Positions 1-8,556 of a stretch of 16,539 nt of DNA are shown in pieces. The DNA comes from Thermoanaerobaculum sp964488355. GTDB lineage: Bacteria; Acidobacteriota; Thermoanaerobaculia; Thermoanaerobaculales; Thermoanaerobaculaceae. The translations under genes and the position numbers were made by a program. The notes under the pieces were generated by a model, which ran no database searches, was not told the origin of the DNA, and was given only the letters and a program-made list of their open reading frames with translations. Positions within the stretch are counted from its first letter, which is position 1. The number at the start of each line of letters is the position of its first letter. The stretch spans positions 1 through 16,539 of the forward strand of contig CAZAUJ010000021.1 of NCBI GenBank assembly GCA_964488355.1. Direction: 5' to 3'.

Positions 1-2
1 CG

Positions 3-464
3 TCGACGGCGGCTACACGATCACGCGGTCGAGCCGCGCCGCGCCTTCCCAGGCGGGCGGTGCTCAACCAGCCAGAGGAGCTGCCCCAGGATGCCAAGAC
101 CCTGCTGCGCCGTCAGCTTTCCCAAGCGGTGGCCGGCCTCCAGCGGGTGGAGCTGCTCAAGGAGGTGATGGCCATCGTAGAGGCGGTGGGCGAGCGGTGG
201 GACGGAAACACCCAGGGCCAGTTTGCCGGCAGGCTGGGGCTGGCGGGCGAGCAAATCCCCTTGGCCTCCCGCATCATTGCCGCCGTGTGCGCCTTCGATG
301 CTATGGTGCACGCCAAGCCGTGGCGGCCGGCGCGCACGCGCGAGGAGGCCGTGGCGGAGCTGTGGCGCTGCTCGGGCAGCCAGTTCGATCCGCGCGTGGT
401 CCCCGTGCTCACCGAGATCCTACGGGAGCGCTGGGACCTGGAGGCGGAGCGGCTGGCTGTTTGA
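3..464 (+). CDS. HD-GYP-like domain protein, 3' end only (degenerate)
   Basis: The reading frame is open from the left edge, so the gene begins outside the window; about 153 codons are visible. The C-terminal part resembles the second half of an HD-GYP cyclic-di-GMP phosphodiesterase domain: an ERWDG motif, then LAGEQIPLASRIIAAVCAFDAM, matching the usual pattern of ERWDGSGYP, then GEEIPL-ARI-AV-DAFDAM. The canonical HHE before RWDG is missing (VGERWDG), and the GYP signature is replaced by NTQGQFAGRLG. Metal binding and phosphodiesterase activity are therefore doubtful, and this may be a non-catalytic relative. The final 30 residues (LRERWDLEAERLAV) are an ordinary helical tail. It converges on htpX with only 3 nt between the stops and no terminator hairpin seen there. 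The family call is from motif recognition; upstream domains are unknown. Confidence 0.65.
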   Translation, partial: STAATRSRGRAAPRLPRRAVLNQPEELPQDAKTLLRRQLSQAVAGLQRVELLKEVMAIVEAVGERWDGNTQGQFAGRLGLAGEQIPLASRIIAAVCAFDAMVHAKPWRPARTREEAVAELWRCSGSQFDPRVVPVLTEILRERWDLEAERLAV

Positions 465-467
465 ACC

Positions 468-1316
468 TTACAGCTTGCCCACCATCGCTTCTAGCCGGGT
501 AATGCGCGCCTCGATGGGTGGGTGGGTGGAAAAGAGGCGCAGCAAGCCCCCGCCGCTGAGCGGGTTGGCAATCATGAGGGATGCGGTGGCCGGCTGAGCG
601 CTTTCCATGGGAAGCCGCTGGGTAAGCGCCGCCAGCTTGCGCAGGGCCGAGGCCAGACCCAAAGGGTTGCCCGTCAGGCGCGCGGCCTTTTCGTCAGCAG
701 CGTACTCGCGGGAGCGGGAAATGGCCAGCTGAATGAGCAGGGCCGCCAGGGGCGCCACCAGCATGAGGAACAGACCGCCAAGGGCGCTGCCGTTGTCCTC
801 GCGCTCCCGGCCACCGAACATGAGGGCGTAGCCCAGCATGCGCGCCAGCACGGTAATGGCTCCAGCCAAGGTGGCAGCCACGGAAGCGGTGAGGATGTCG
901 CGGTTATGCACGTGCGCCAGCTCGTGGGCCAGCACCCCGGCCAGCTCCTCTCGATCCATCGTGCGCAAGAGGCCTTCGGTTACTGCCACTGCCGCGTGGC
1001 GAGGGGAACGGCCGGTGGCAAAGGCGTTGGGTTGCATTTCGGGAATGAGATACAGTCGCGGTAAGGGAATGCCGGCCCGTTGGGCCAGCTCTGCCACCAG
1101 GGCGTAAAGCTGCGGTGCGTCCCGTTCCGTAAGGGGCTGGGCGTGGTGCATGGCCAAGGCAATGCGATCGGAAAAGAAGTAGCCAGCAAAGTTCATCAAG
1201 GCGGCCACCAGCAAAGCCAGCATCAGCCCGCTTCGGCCCCCGACCCACTCACCCACGGCCAGCAGCAGGCCGGTGAGCAATGCTAAAAGCAAAGCGGTTT
1301 TCATCCAGTTGCCCAT
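468..1316 (-). CDS. htpX: HtpX-type membrane zinc metalloprotease (M48B)
   Basis: This 282-residue protein has the size and layout of HtpX, the inner-membrane quality-control protease that cleaves misfolded membrane proteins. Two N-terminal helices (about 5-22 and 30-48) precede a zincin core with HELAH at 131-135, whose His residues bind zinc and whose Glu is catalytic. The third ligand is E204 in SREYAADEKA. Two further hydrophobic segments lie at about 143-168 and 178-200. The family-typical FSTHPP motif is at 262-267 and the end is RITRLEAM. The start ATG at 1316 has a strong ribosome site (GGAGGG) 6 nt upstream. A 53-residue membrane ORF ends 41 nt upstream on the same strand, so the two are probably cotranscribed. 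All catalytic residues are intact and length is normal. Confidence 0.95.
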   Translation of the reverse strand: MGNWMKTALLLALLTGLLLAVGEWVGGRSGLMLALLVAALMNFAGYFFSDRIALAMHHAQPLTERDAPQLYALVAELAQRAGIPLPRLYLIPEMQPNAFATGRSPRHAAVAVTEGLLRTMDREELAGVLAHELAHVHNRDILTASVAATLAGAITVLARMLGYALMFGGREREDNGSALGGLFLMLVAPLAALLIQLAISRSREYAADEKAARLTGNPLGLASALRKLAALTQRLPMESAQPATASLMIANPLSGGGLLRLFSTHPPIEARITRLEAMVGKL

Positions 1317-1357
1317 CGTTACCCTCCATTTCCTCTATGCTGTCTTTGGCCCTTTGG

Positions 1358-1519
1358 TTACGGGCGGGAGGCCGGGGTGGGTTGCACCCAGCCTTTGTCC
1401 GCGTCGGGGTCAAGGCGTACCTTACACGACCCGGGGGTAAGCAGCACCCCGGCCACCAGCAGCAAAAGCCCCAGTCCCAAGGCGGCAAGAAAGTACTCCA
1501 CGCACGACCGGCGTCCCAT
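1358..1519 (-). CDS. small single-helix membrane protein (53 aa), hypothetical
   Basis: A 54-codon ORF starts at ATG 1519 and ends at TAA 1358-1360. The product begins MGRRSCVEYF, continues with a clear transmembrane stretch (about 11-28, rich in Leu/Gly/Val/Ala), and ends in a short polar tail (CKVRLDPDADKGWVQPTPASRP). The positively charged N-terminus and hydrophobic helix suggest a type II anchor or an uncleaved signal; Cys6 and Cys32 lie on either side of the helix. The ribosome site is only a weak purine stretch (GGCGGGCGGAT). It lies 41 nt upstream of htpX in the same direction. No family is recognised. Support is the sensible topology, normal codon use and the otherwise unexplained space between htpX and the next gene. 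Confidence 0.55.
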   Translation of the reverse strand: MGRRSCVEYFLAALGLGLLLLVAGVLLTPGSCKVRLDPDADKGWVQPTPASRP

Positions 1520-1543
1520 ATCCGCCCGCCAGCTAGCCTACAC

Positions 1544-1572
1544 CTCCCGCTTTTTTTGAGCAAGGGCGGGAG
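1544..1572. repeat. inverted repeat with a T7 run in the loop
   Basis: CTCCCGC (1544-1550) and GCGGGAG (1566-1572) form a perfect 7-bp stem around a 15-nt loop containing seven consecutive T. It lies upstream of the 53-aa ORF and htpX (minus strand). It is not a standard terminator, because the T run is inside the loop. On the minus strand, TTGCTC in the loop, 17 nt, then TAGGCT could be a weak promoter for the small ORF. Confidence 0.3.
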
Positions 1573-1672
1573 AAACGGCGTGGCTGTTGGCAAACAGTCA
1601 AGCCTTCCGCGGAAAAACGGCCGGCCGGCGCGAAGTTGCCTGCGACGCTACCTTCCCTGCGGCACGAGGCCC

Positions 1673-1702
1673 TTGACATTTTCGCCCGCGCTCCCTTACC
1701 GT
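1673..1702 (+). promoter_or_regulatory. candidate sigma-70-type promoter for the secreted protein gene at 1733
   Basis: A perfect -35 hexamer TTGACA (1673-1678) is followed after 18 nt by TACCGT (1697-1702), a weak -10. Transcription would start near 1709, giving a leader of about 24 nt that contains the AAAGGG ribosome site. The -35 is convincing; the -10 is poor. Confidence 0.45.
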
Positions 1703-1732
1703 GGAGGCAGCTTTCGCAGAAAGGGCGCACCC

Positions 1733-2104
1733 ATGACTCACAGCGCGGTGAGCAACGCGGTGCGGGCAGCTTTTGTGTTTGCGGCCGCCCTGGCCACGTT
1801 TGCCTGGGCGGGCACGCAGGCCGTCACCCTGGTCAACCGTACCGGCGTCACTATCGTGTCCGTCTACCTTTCGCCTTGCCAGGTGGACGAGTGGGAAGAC
1901 GATGTACTCGGGGTGGAGGTCCTTGGCACCAGGGAGTCGGTGCCGATCGAGTTTTCGCCCAAGGAGAAAGCCACCTGCTGGGACCTTAAGGTGGTGGACG
2001 AGGACGGGGACTCGGCGGTCTGGTACGCCTTGCGCTTGGACAAGATTTCCAAGGTGACCCTGCGCTACGACAAGGACGGCAACCCCCTGGCTGACACCGA
2101 GTAA
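1733..2104 (+). CDS. small secreted protein of unknown function
   Basis: The frame is open much further upstream, but the sensible start is ATG 1733. It has AAAGGG about 8 nt upstream and is followed at once by a signal peptide (MTHSAVSNAVRAAF, hydrophobic core, cleavage near AWA-GT). The mature protein is about 98 residues, rich in beta-forming residues: VTLVNRTGVTIVSVYLSP, an acidic W-containing stretch with a D-LG motif, PIEFSP, CWDLKVVDEDGDSAVWYALRLDKISKVTLRYD. Cys in SPCQ and TCWD could form a disulfide after export. I associate this pattern with a small periplasmic family that is sometimes mis-annotated as argininosuccinate lyase; no enzyme motif is present. It stands alone with its own promoter. 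The function is not known. Confidence 0.75.
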   Translation: MTHSAVSNAVRAAFVFAAALATFAWAGTQAVTLVNRTGVTIVSVYLSPCQVDEWEDDVLGVEVLGTRESVPIEFSPKEKATCWDLKVVDEDGDSAVWYALRLDKISKVTLRYDKDGNPLADTE

Positions 2105-2153
2105 GGCCTCTGGGGTAGCAAACCATTGGCTCGGTTATGGGAGTGCTCGACCT

Positions 2154-2173
2154 GCGGCCCCTTGGGGGGCTGC
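2154..2173. repeat. hairpin between convergent genes, possible weak terminator
   Basis: GCGGCCCC (2154-2161) and GGGGCTGC (2166-2173) pair over 8 bp with one G-U and a TTGG loop. It lies between the stop at 2104 and the converging regulator gene ending at 2223. There is no T-tract, so it could at most be a stem-only or Rho-assisted terminator. Confidence 0.3.
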
Positions 2174-2222
2174 GTGAGCCTGGCAAACGGAAGAGCCTGC
2201 ATGTGCCGGGCTTGACTGTGCC

Positions 2223-3575
<1,353 letters not shown>

Positions 3576-3584
3576 GCCCCTATC

Positions 3585-4544
3585 CTACCTCTCGCGCTGG
3601 CCTCGGCTCAGCTCCCCCAGCCCATCGGCCACCAGGGCAAAGGCCAGCACCGTGGCTGCCACCGCTAGCCCTGGGAGGGTTGGCAGCCACCAGGCTAAGC
3701 GCCACACCTCGAAACCCTCGGCGGCCATGTTGCCCCAGGAAGGGGCCGGCGGGGGCACGCCGAAGCCCAGAAAGCTCAGGGCAGCCTCCAGCAGGATCAG
3801 GTCGCCCAGGCGCAGGGTGGCGTCCTGAACCAGGGGACTGGCCAGGTGCGGGAGGAGGTGCACCAGGGCCAGGCGCAGGGGGCCAACCCCTAAGGCGCGG
3901 GCAGCGAGAAACCAGGGCTGTTCCCTTGCCTGGAGGGTCTGCCCGCGCACCAGCCGTGCCACCCCCATCCAGGTGCTGGCCCCGAGGAACAGCACTACCG
4001 TGCCCAAGCTGGGGCGCAGAAAGGCCGCCAGGGCCAGGAGCAGAAAGAGCAGCGGTACGGCCAGGAAGGCGTCCACCAGGGCCATGAGGGTGCGGTCCAG
4101 CCAGCGCGGGCCCAAACCCGCCAGAAGGCCCACCCCTGTGCCCAGGAGAAGCGCCAAGAGCAAGGCCAATAGCCCCACGCCCAGGGATACGCGCCCCGCA
4201 GCCAGCAAGCGGCTGGCCACGTCTCTGCCGAGGCTGTCGCTTCCCAAGAGGAGAAACCGCCTGCCCGTGCGTCGCACCTGCTCGCGAGACAGCGCCGTTC
4301 CCACCTGCCCGCGCTGCAGCTGCAGGCCCTCAGGCGTGGTTACCAAGGCGCTTCCTGCCAAAAGCGTGCCGTCGTCGAGCTGCACCACCACCACCTGGGA
4401 AAGGGGTGGCTGAAGGCTTGCACCTGGAGGGTCGAGGATGAGCGCTGGGTCGGGGAAGAAAAGCGGCCCCAGCAGGGCAACCGCGGCTTCCAAACCCAAC
4501 AGGGCCAAGCCCCACTTCAGTCTTCGCGGCCAGAGGCGGCTCAT
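3585..4544 (-). CDS. ABC transporter permease, OppC/DppC type
   Basis: This 319-residue inner-membrane permease belongs to the peptide/nickel (OppC/DppC) subfamily. TM1 is about 11-30. After a periplasmic segment comes the hallmark LGSDSLGRDVASRLLAAGRVSL (100-121), then further membrane helices. The cytoplasmic EAA loop that contacts the ATPase is at 214-238 (AARALGVGPLRLALVHLLPHLASPL), and SFLGFGVPPPAPSWG (257-271) is typical of the family. The stretch between TM1 and the GSDSLGRD motif is about 70 residues and includes a small beta-like segment (VVVVQLDDGTLLAGSALVTT), longer than I expect for the family. Its ATG overlaps the preceding permease stop by 4 nt, so the two are translationally coupled. 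The exact substrate cannot be told. Confidence 0.92.
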   Translation of the reverse strand: MSRLWPRRLKWGLALLGLEAAVALLGPLFFPDPALILDPPGASLQPPLSQVVVVQLDDGTLLAGSALVTTPEGLQLQRGQVGTALSREQVRRTGRRFLLLGSDSLGRDVASRLLAAGRVSLGVGLLALLLALLLGTGVGLLAGLGPRWLDRTLMALVDAFLAVPLLFLLLALAAFLRPSLGTVVLFLGASTWMGVARLVRGQTLQAREQPWFLAARALGVGPLRLALVHLLPHLASPLVQDATLRLGDLILLEAALSFLGFGVPPPAPSWGNMAAEGFEVWRLAWWLPTLPGLAVAATVLAFALVADGLGELSRGQRER

Positions 4545-5515
4545 AGACGGATCCTGGGGTCAGCCAGGGTGTAGACCACATCAGCCAGCCAGTTGCCTAC
4601 CACCACCGCGGCGGTGACCAGCAGGGTGATGCCTTGGACCAAAGGCACGTCGCGGGCGGTGACGGCCACGTAAAAGAGCTGACCCATACCAGGCCAGGAA
4701 AAGATCACTTCAATGACCAGCGAACCGGAAACCAAAAAGGGGAGGGAAAGACCCACCAAGGTGATGAGGGGCAAGGCGGCGTTGGGGAGCGCGTGGACCA
4801 GCAGGACCCTTCGGCGGCTAGCCCCGCGCGCCAGCGCGGCCAACACGTAGCCTTGCCCTTGCTCCTCCAACAAGGCTCCCCGCAGGTAGCGAGCTACCGC
4901 GCCGCACCCCGTCAGCCCCACAGTTAAAGCCGGCAAGGCCAGGTGCCGCAAACGATCCCAAAGGGCAGGCCAAAACCCGGCCACGTGAAAGTCCAAGCTT
5001 TGGGCATGGGAAGGGGGAAAGAGGGGCCAGCGAAAGGCGAAAAACCAAAGCAGCAGGGCCGCTACCAGGAAGCTGGGCATGGCATAGGCGGTGAGGGACA
5101 GGGCGGCTAAGCTGCGGTCGAGGAGGCCGTGGGGTCGGTAGGCCTGGGCCAGGGCCAGTACCAGGCCAGAGGCGAGCTCCAGGGCCAAACCCACGCCAGC
5201 CAACGCCAGGGTGAAGGGCAAGGCCTGGGCGATAACCTCCCCCACCGGACGCCGGTACACGAAGGAGTCGCCCAAATCGCCCCTGACTGCCGCCCCCAGC
5301 CAACGAACGTAGCGCTGCCACAGGGGGAGGTGAAGGCCGTAAAGCTGGCGCAAGCGCTCCCGCGCCTGGGGGCTTATTCGCGGGTCTGCCAGCTTGCTGG
5401 CCACATCTCCCGGGCTAGCAGCAGCCAAGAAGAAGGTGGCGCTGCCCGCAGCCCAAATAATGAGCAGGCTGGCTGCCAGGCGCACAAGGGAGCCGTTCAC
5501 GGCGTGACGTACCAC
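4541..5515 (-). CDS. ABC transporter permease, OppB/DppB type
   Basis: This 324-residue inner-membrane permease of the OppB/DppB subfamily pairs with the OppC-type protein that follows. TM1 is about 9-31, followed by the family's periplasmic segment (SPGDVASKLADPRISPQARERLRQLYGL, ending DLGDSFVYRRPV at 80-91). The helices at about 98-123, 137-160 and later are clear, and the EAA loop is at 226-250 (AALARGASRRRVLLVHALPNAALPL). Near the end, IEVIFSWPGMGQLFYVAVTARDVPLVQG is a strong family signature. The start ATG at 5515 lies inside the end of the binding-protein gene (19-nt overlap), typical of translational coupling. No ATPase gene follows; the operon goes on to a response regulator. Confidence 0.93.
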   Translation of the reverse strand: MVRHAVNGSLVRLAASLLIIWAAGSATFFLAAASPGDVASKLADPRISPQARERLRQLYGLHLPLWQRYVRWLGAAVRGDLGDSFVYRRPVGEVIAQALPFTLALAGVGLALELASGLVLALAQAYRPHGLLDRSLAALSLTAYAMPSFLVAALLLWFFAFRWPLFPPSHAQSLDFHVAGFWPALWDRLRHLALPALTVGLTGCGAVARYLRGALLEEQGQGYVLAALARGASRRRVLLVHALPNAALPLITLVGLSLPFLVSGSLVIEVIFSWPGMGQLFYVAVTARDVPLVQGITLLVTAAVVVGNWLADVVYTLADPRIRL

Positions 5516-7116
5516 TCGGGCAGGTTAAAGAACACGGACAGGGGGTTGACTTGGGCGCCCTTGATTCGGCGGGAGAGCCCCACCAGCTGTACGCCTTCGT
5601 ACAGGAAGGTAACAGGCTGATCCTCCACGATCAGCTCCTGGGCCCGGTTCAACAGCAGCTTGACCTTACCGAGGTCGGCTTCTTCCCGCGCTTGCATGGC
5701 CAGCTGGTCCACTTCGGGGTTGGAGTAGCCGATGAAGTTGTTGCTGCCGGTGGTGGCCGAGGGGGTTACCCACAGGGAGGTGAGGTCCACCTTGGTGGCC
5801 TCCTCCCAGGCGCTCAGCACTGCATCGAAGGCGCCTGCCTCCTGGCGCGCCATCATGGCGGTGAACTCCATCGGCGCCAGACGGACGGTGACCCCCACCT
5901 TGGCCAGGTCCGCTTGGATGAGAAGGGCGGCTTGCGCGCGCAGGGGGTTCACGGAGGGGTACATCAGCTCGATGGTCCAGGGTTTCCCCTGCCACTCGCG
6001 TCGGCCATCCCCGTCGGTGTCGCGCAAGCCGGCAGCGTCCAGAAGGCTCGACGCTTGGGCGGGGTCGTAGGGGAGCTGGGGCAGGTTCTTGTGGGCTGCC
6101 CACATGGTGGAGGGGATGGGGCCTTGGGCCAAGCGCGCGTAACCCCAATAAACCGTGTCCACCAGCGCCTTACGGTTGATGGCCAGGCTCAAAGCCCGCC
6201 GTACCCGCCGGTCGTTGAGGGGTGGCCGGCGGTTGTTCCAGCCCACGTAGCCCCAAACGCGCGAGGGCACCTCCACCAGCTCCAGGTTGGGGTCTTGCTT
6301 CACCGCTCCCGCCTCCCGTGGCGGGACCATGAGCACCACGTCCACCTTGCCGGCGAAGAGCTGGGCCAGCTGCTGGGCGGGGTCGGGAATGATGCGGAAG
6401 ACCACCCGGTCCAAGTAGGGCTTGGGCTGGTCCCAGTAGGCCGGGTCCCTGGCCAGGACCAAGGCTTGGTTCGGGAGGTGCTGGGCCAGGCGAAAGGGGC
6501 CCGCGGTTACCAGCAGCTGGCTAAAGTCGGTGTGGGGCCATTGGTCAAGGGGGATCGAGCCCCAACGGTGTGCGGGGACGATGTGCCCGTCATTGACGTC
6601 CATGAGCTGATAGGGGTAAACGCGGGAAAAGGTGAAGCGAACCTCGGTGGGTGAGACGGCTTCGGCGCGGACAATGTAATCCTTGATTTCCTGGCCGGGC
6701 CAGGCGAGAGAGCGGTCCTTTTGTACGCGCCAGGTGAAGACCACATCCTCCGCGGTTACCGGGACCCCATCAGACCAGCGCGCGTTTTCGCGCAACTGCA
6801 TGGTGAGCGTGAGGTTGTCTTGGGAAAAGCGCCAGGCAACCGCCAGGTTGGGAGCAAAGGACGGGGGGTGAAGGTGGTAGTCCGGTTGCTCGGTAAGCAG
6901 AGTAGGGAAAAGGAGGTCTAGGATGGCGGACTCGGTGGCTTCCCCATAGCCGGTGTACTCGTTGAAGCCGCTGATGTCTTGACTTAAGGCAATCACCACC
7001 TCGCCGCCGTGGGCCGGCTCCGCTGGGGAGACCTCAGGCGGAGCGGGGTGCTTGCCGCAGCCCAAAAGCACCGTGAGTGCCACACCTGCCAGCCAAAGGG
7101 TGTGTTCACGCCTCAT
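5497..7116 (-). CDS. ABC transporter solute-binding lipoprotein, family 5 (peptide type)
   Basis: This is the extracytoplasmic receptor of the transporter, 539 residues from the chosen start. An in-frame start exists at 7146, but ATG 7116 is preferred because GGGGGA lies just upstream and the signal peptide starts directly there (MRREHTLWLAGVALTVLLGC). LLGC is a lipobox, so C20 would be lipidated and anchor the protein. The family 5 fold follows: GGEVVIALSQDISGFNEYT, the signature around LRENARWSDGVPVTAEDVVFTWR, AYWDQPKPYLDRVVFRII, RRALSLAINRKALVD, and a late segment FIGYSNPEVDQLAMQAREE. The likely ligand is an oligopeptide, but this family also binds nickel, opines and sugars, so specificity is open. 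First gene of the operon; the divergent gene is the kinase. Confidence 0.93.
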   Translation of the reverse strand: MRREHTLWLAGVALTVLLGCGKHPAPPEVSPAEPAHGGEVVIALSQDISGFNEYTGYGEATESAILDLLFPTLLTEQPDYHLHPPSFAPNLAVAWRFSQDNLTLTMQLRENARWSDGVPVTAEDVVFTWRVQKDRSLAWPGQEIKDYIVRAEAVSPTEVRFTFSRVYPYQLMDVNDGHIVPAHRWGSIPLDQWPHTDFSQLLVTAGPFRLAQHLPNQALVLARDPAYWDQPKPYLDRVVFRIIPDPAQQLAQLFAGKVDVVLMVPPREAGAVKQDPNLELVEVPSRVWGYVGWNNRRPPLNDRRVRRALSLAINRKALVDTVYWGYARLAQGPIPSTMWAAHKNLPQLPYDPAQASSLLDAAGLRDTDGDGRREWQGKPWTIELMYPSVNPLRAQAALLIQADLAKVGVTVRLAPMEFTAMMARQEAGAFDAVLSAWEEATKVDLTSLWVTPSATTGSNNFIGYSNPEVDQLAMQAREEADLGKVKLLLNRAQELIVEDQPVTFLYEGVQLVGLSRRIKGAQVNPLSVFFNLPEWYVTP

Positions 7117-7145
7117 GCCGTCCCCCAAACCTGCCCCCGGTGGCA

Positions 7146-7151
7146 ATGCTA
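7146..7151 (-). promoter_or_regulatory. candidate -10 element for the transporter operon
   Basis: On the minus strand TAGCAT (7151 to 7146) matches 4 of 6 bases of the -10 consensus. It would start transcription near 7139, giving a leader of about 22 nt with the GGGGGA ribosome site before ATG 7116. No good -35 and no sigma-54 box (TGGC-N8-TTGC type) was seen in this divergent region. Confidence 0.3.
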
Positions 7152-7197
7152 CCTGAAAGCTGCCGGTCCTGGGAGTTCAGCGGGGCCGCCGGGCGCG

Positions 7198-7212
7198 TAC
7201 AATGCCGGCGTG
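7198..7212 (+). promoter_or_regulatory. -10 element and leaderless start of the kinase gene
   Basis: TACAAT (7198-7203, 5 of 6 consensus bases) is followed by GCCGGC and then the GTG start at 7210. The expected transcription start, 6-7 nt downstream of the -10, coincides with the start codon, so the mRNA is predicted to be leaderless; no ribosome site is present. The -35 position has only GTTCAG-like sequence. The same arrangement recurs before the DUF502 gene. Confidence 0.6.
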
Positions 7213-8556
7213 GGGAAGGTGGCTTCCGGTTGGAGCCGGCAGTACCTGCTGGTTGCCGGCATGTTCGCCCTGCTGTTCCTGTTGGCTTTCGGGCTCTTCG
7301 CCCAGCTCACCATCTCGCAGCTTTCCCGCTCCTACCTGGAAGACGTGCTGCTTTCGGGGCGAGCACAGGCGGAGGAGCTAGCCAAGCAGCTTTCCGGCGA
7401 CGCTTCCATTTACCAGGTGGTGGAACGCAAGCGCGAGGCCTTGCAGAAGCTTTCTGCTTCCCTGGCGCGCAAGGAAGTTGTTGAGTCGCTGGAGGTCTAC
7501 GACGAGCGGGGGCGGCTGGTGTGGCGCACCACCATCCGTAGCGAGGGGGTACCGGGTGGTTTCCCCGAGCCAGGCGTGGACTTCGTGCCCTTGCCCGAGA
7601 GCGAGCACGTGGTGGAAAGCCACGCCAGCTACCAGATCCGCGTGCCGGTCAAGGAGCTGGCGACGGTGGTGGTGTCCATCTCCAAGCCGGCCCTGGAGGA
7701 GCGCATCGCGGTCTTGCGTCAGCGCTTGCTCCGCCGCACGCTGGCCGCCTTCGGCACCACCTTGGCCCTGATGGTGGGCGCCCTGGCGTTTATAGGCCAC
7801 CTGATCCGGCGCAACGCCCAGTTGGAGGCGCGACGCCAGCGGGATCGGGAGCTGGCAACCCTGGGCGTGCTAGCTGCCAACCTGGCGCACGAAATCCGCA
7901 ATCCCCTGAACGCTTTGTCCATCCACTTGGACCTGGTGGCGGAGGAGCTGGGCAAAGAGGCGGAGGGTGCGGCCTGGGCGGAAACCGGCGAGGCGGTGGC
8001 GTTGGCAAAAAAGGAGGTACAGCGCCTGCGCAAGCTGGTGGCCGACTTCCTCCAGTATGCCCGCCCCTCCCCACCGCAAAAGGAGCTGGTGGACGTGCCG
8101 GGGCTCCTTTCCGAGATCCGCTTGCTCCTGGCTCCCGAGTGCCAACGGCGGGGGGTGGAGCTGGAGGTGGAGGATTCCTCCGGCACGCTGCTGGCCGATC
8201 GCGGCCAGCTCACGCAGGTGCTGCTCAACTTGGGGCTCAACGCCTTGCAAGCCATGGATGGGGCGCAGGTGAAGCGGCTTAGCCTGGCCGCCAGCCGCCA
8301 AGGGGAGAGCTGGGTGCTGCAAGTGGAGGACACGGGTTGCGGCATCCCCACGCAGGAGCTGCCGAAGGTCAAGGAGGCCTTCTATTCCACCCGCAAGGGA
8401 GGCACGGGCTTGGGCCTGGCCATTGCCGATCGCATCGTGGCCGCGCACGGGGGGGAGTTGGTGCTGCGCAACCGTCAGGAAGGAGGGCTAGCCGTGTACG
8501 TGATTTTGCCAGCCCAAGCCACCAGCGTGTACACTGCCGGTGGAGGTACGGCATGA
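7210..8556 (+). CDS. membrane sensor histidine kinase (NtrB/ZraS-like)
   Basis: The frame is open from 7009, but GTG 7210 is chosen: it directly follows a -10 element and puts a short charged N-terminus before TM1. The 448-residue product has TM1 (about 12-33), a periplasmic sensor region (about 35-175) with no recognised fold beyond a Cache/PAS-like YDERGRLVWRTT stretch, and TM2 (about 177-197). The phosphoacceptor helix follows with H227 in LAHEIRNPL. The ATPase domain has the N-box N340/N344 (LLNLGLNALQAM), DTGCGIP (374-380) and GGTGLGLAIADRIVAAHGG (397-415). It is a canonical class I kinase. It diverges from the transporter operon whose last gene is an NtrC-type regulator, the probable phosphotransfer partner. 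Its stop overlaps the next gene by 4 nt (ATGA). Confidence 0.94.
   Translation: MGKVASGWSRQYLLVAGMFALLFLLAFGLFAQLTISQLSRSYLEDVLLSGRAQAEELAKQLSGDASIYQVVERKREALQKLSASLARKEVVESLEVYDERGRLVWRTTIRSEGVPGGFPEPGVDFVPLPESEHVVESHASYQIRVPVKELATVVVSISKPALEERIAVLRQRLLRRTLAAFGTTLALMVGALAFIGHLIRRNAQLEARRQRDRELATLGVLAANLAHEIRNPLNALSIHLDLVAEELGKEAEGAAWAETGEAVALAKKEVQRLRKLVADFLQYARPSPPQKELVDVPGLLSEIRLLLAPECQRRGVELEVEDSSGTLLADRGQLTQVLLNLGLNALQAMDGAQVKRLSLAASRQGESWVLQVEDTGCGIPTQELPKVKEAFYSTRKGGTGLGLAIADRIVAAHGGELVLRNRQEGGLAVYVILPAQATSVYTAGGGTA
8506..8535 (+). promoter_or_regulatory. candidate internal promoter for the secreted protein at 8553
   Basis: TTGCCA (8506-8511, 5 of 6) and TACACT (8530-8535, 4 of 6) are 18 nt apart inside the kinase 3' end. 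Transcription would begin near 8542, just before the ribosome site GGTGGAGG (8540-8547). The secreted protein could thus be made independently of the kinase. Confidence 0.45.

Noticed and set aside
522..1064. Long plus-strand frame opposite htpX
   Set aside because: It is the antisense shadow of the htpX gene; His/Gln-rich composition, no homology and no start signals.
5551..6654. 367-codon plus-strand frame opposite the binding protein
   Set aside because: Antisense shadow; the minus-strand product has full family 5 binding-protein motifs.
7117..7209. Sigma-54 promoter for the transporter operon or kinase
   Set aside because: TGGCA at 7141 has no TTGC at the required spacing; only sigma-70-like -10 elements were found.
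7870..8448. Minus-strand frames opposite the kinase ATPase domain
   Set aside because: Shadows of conserved kinase motifs on the plus strand; low-complexity translations.
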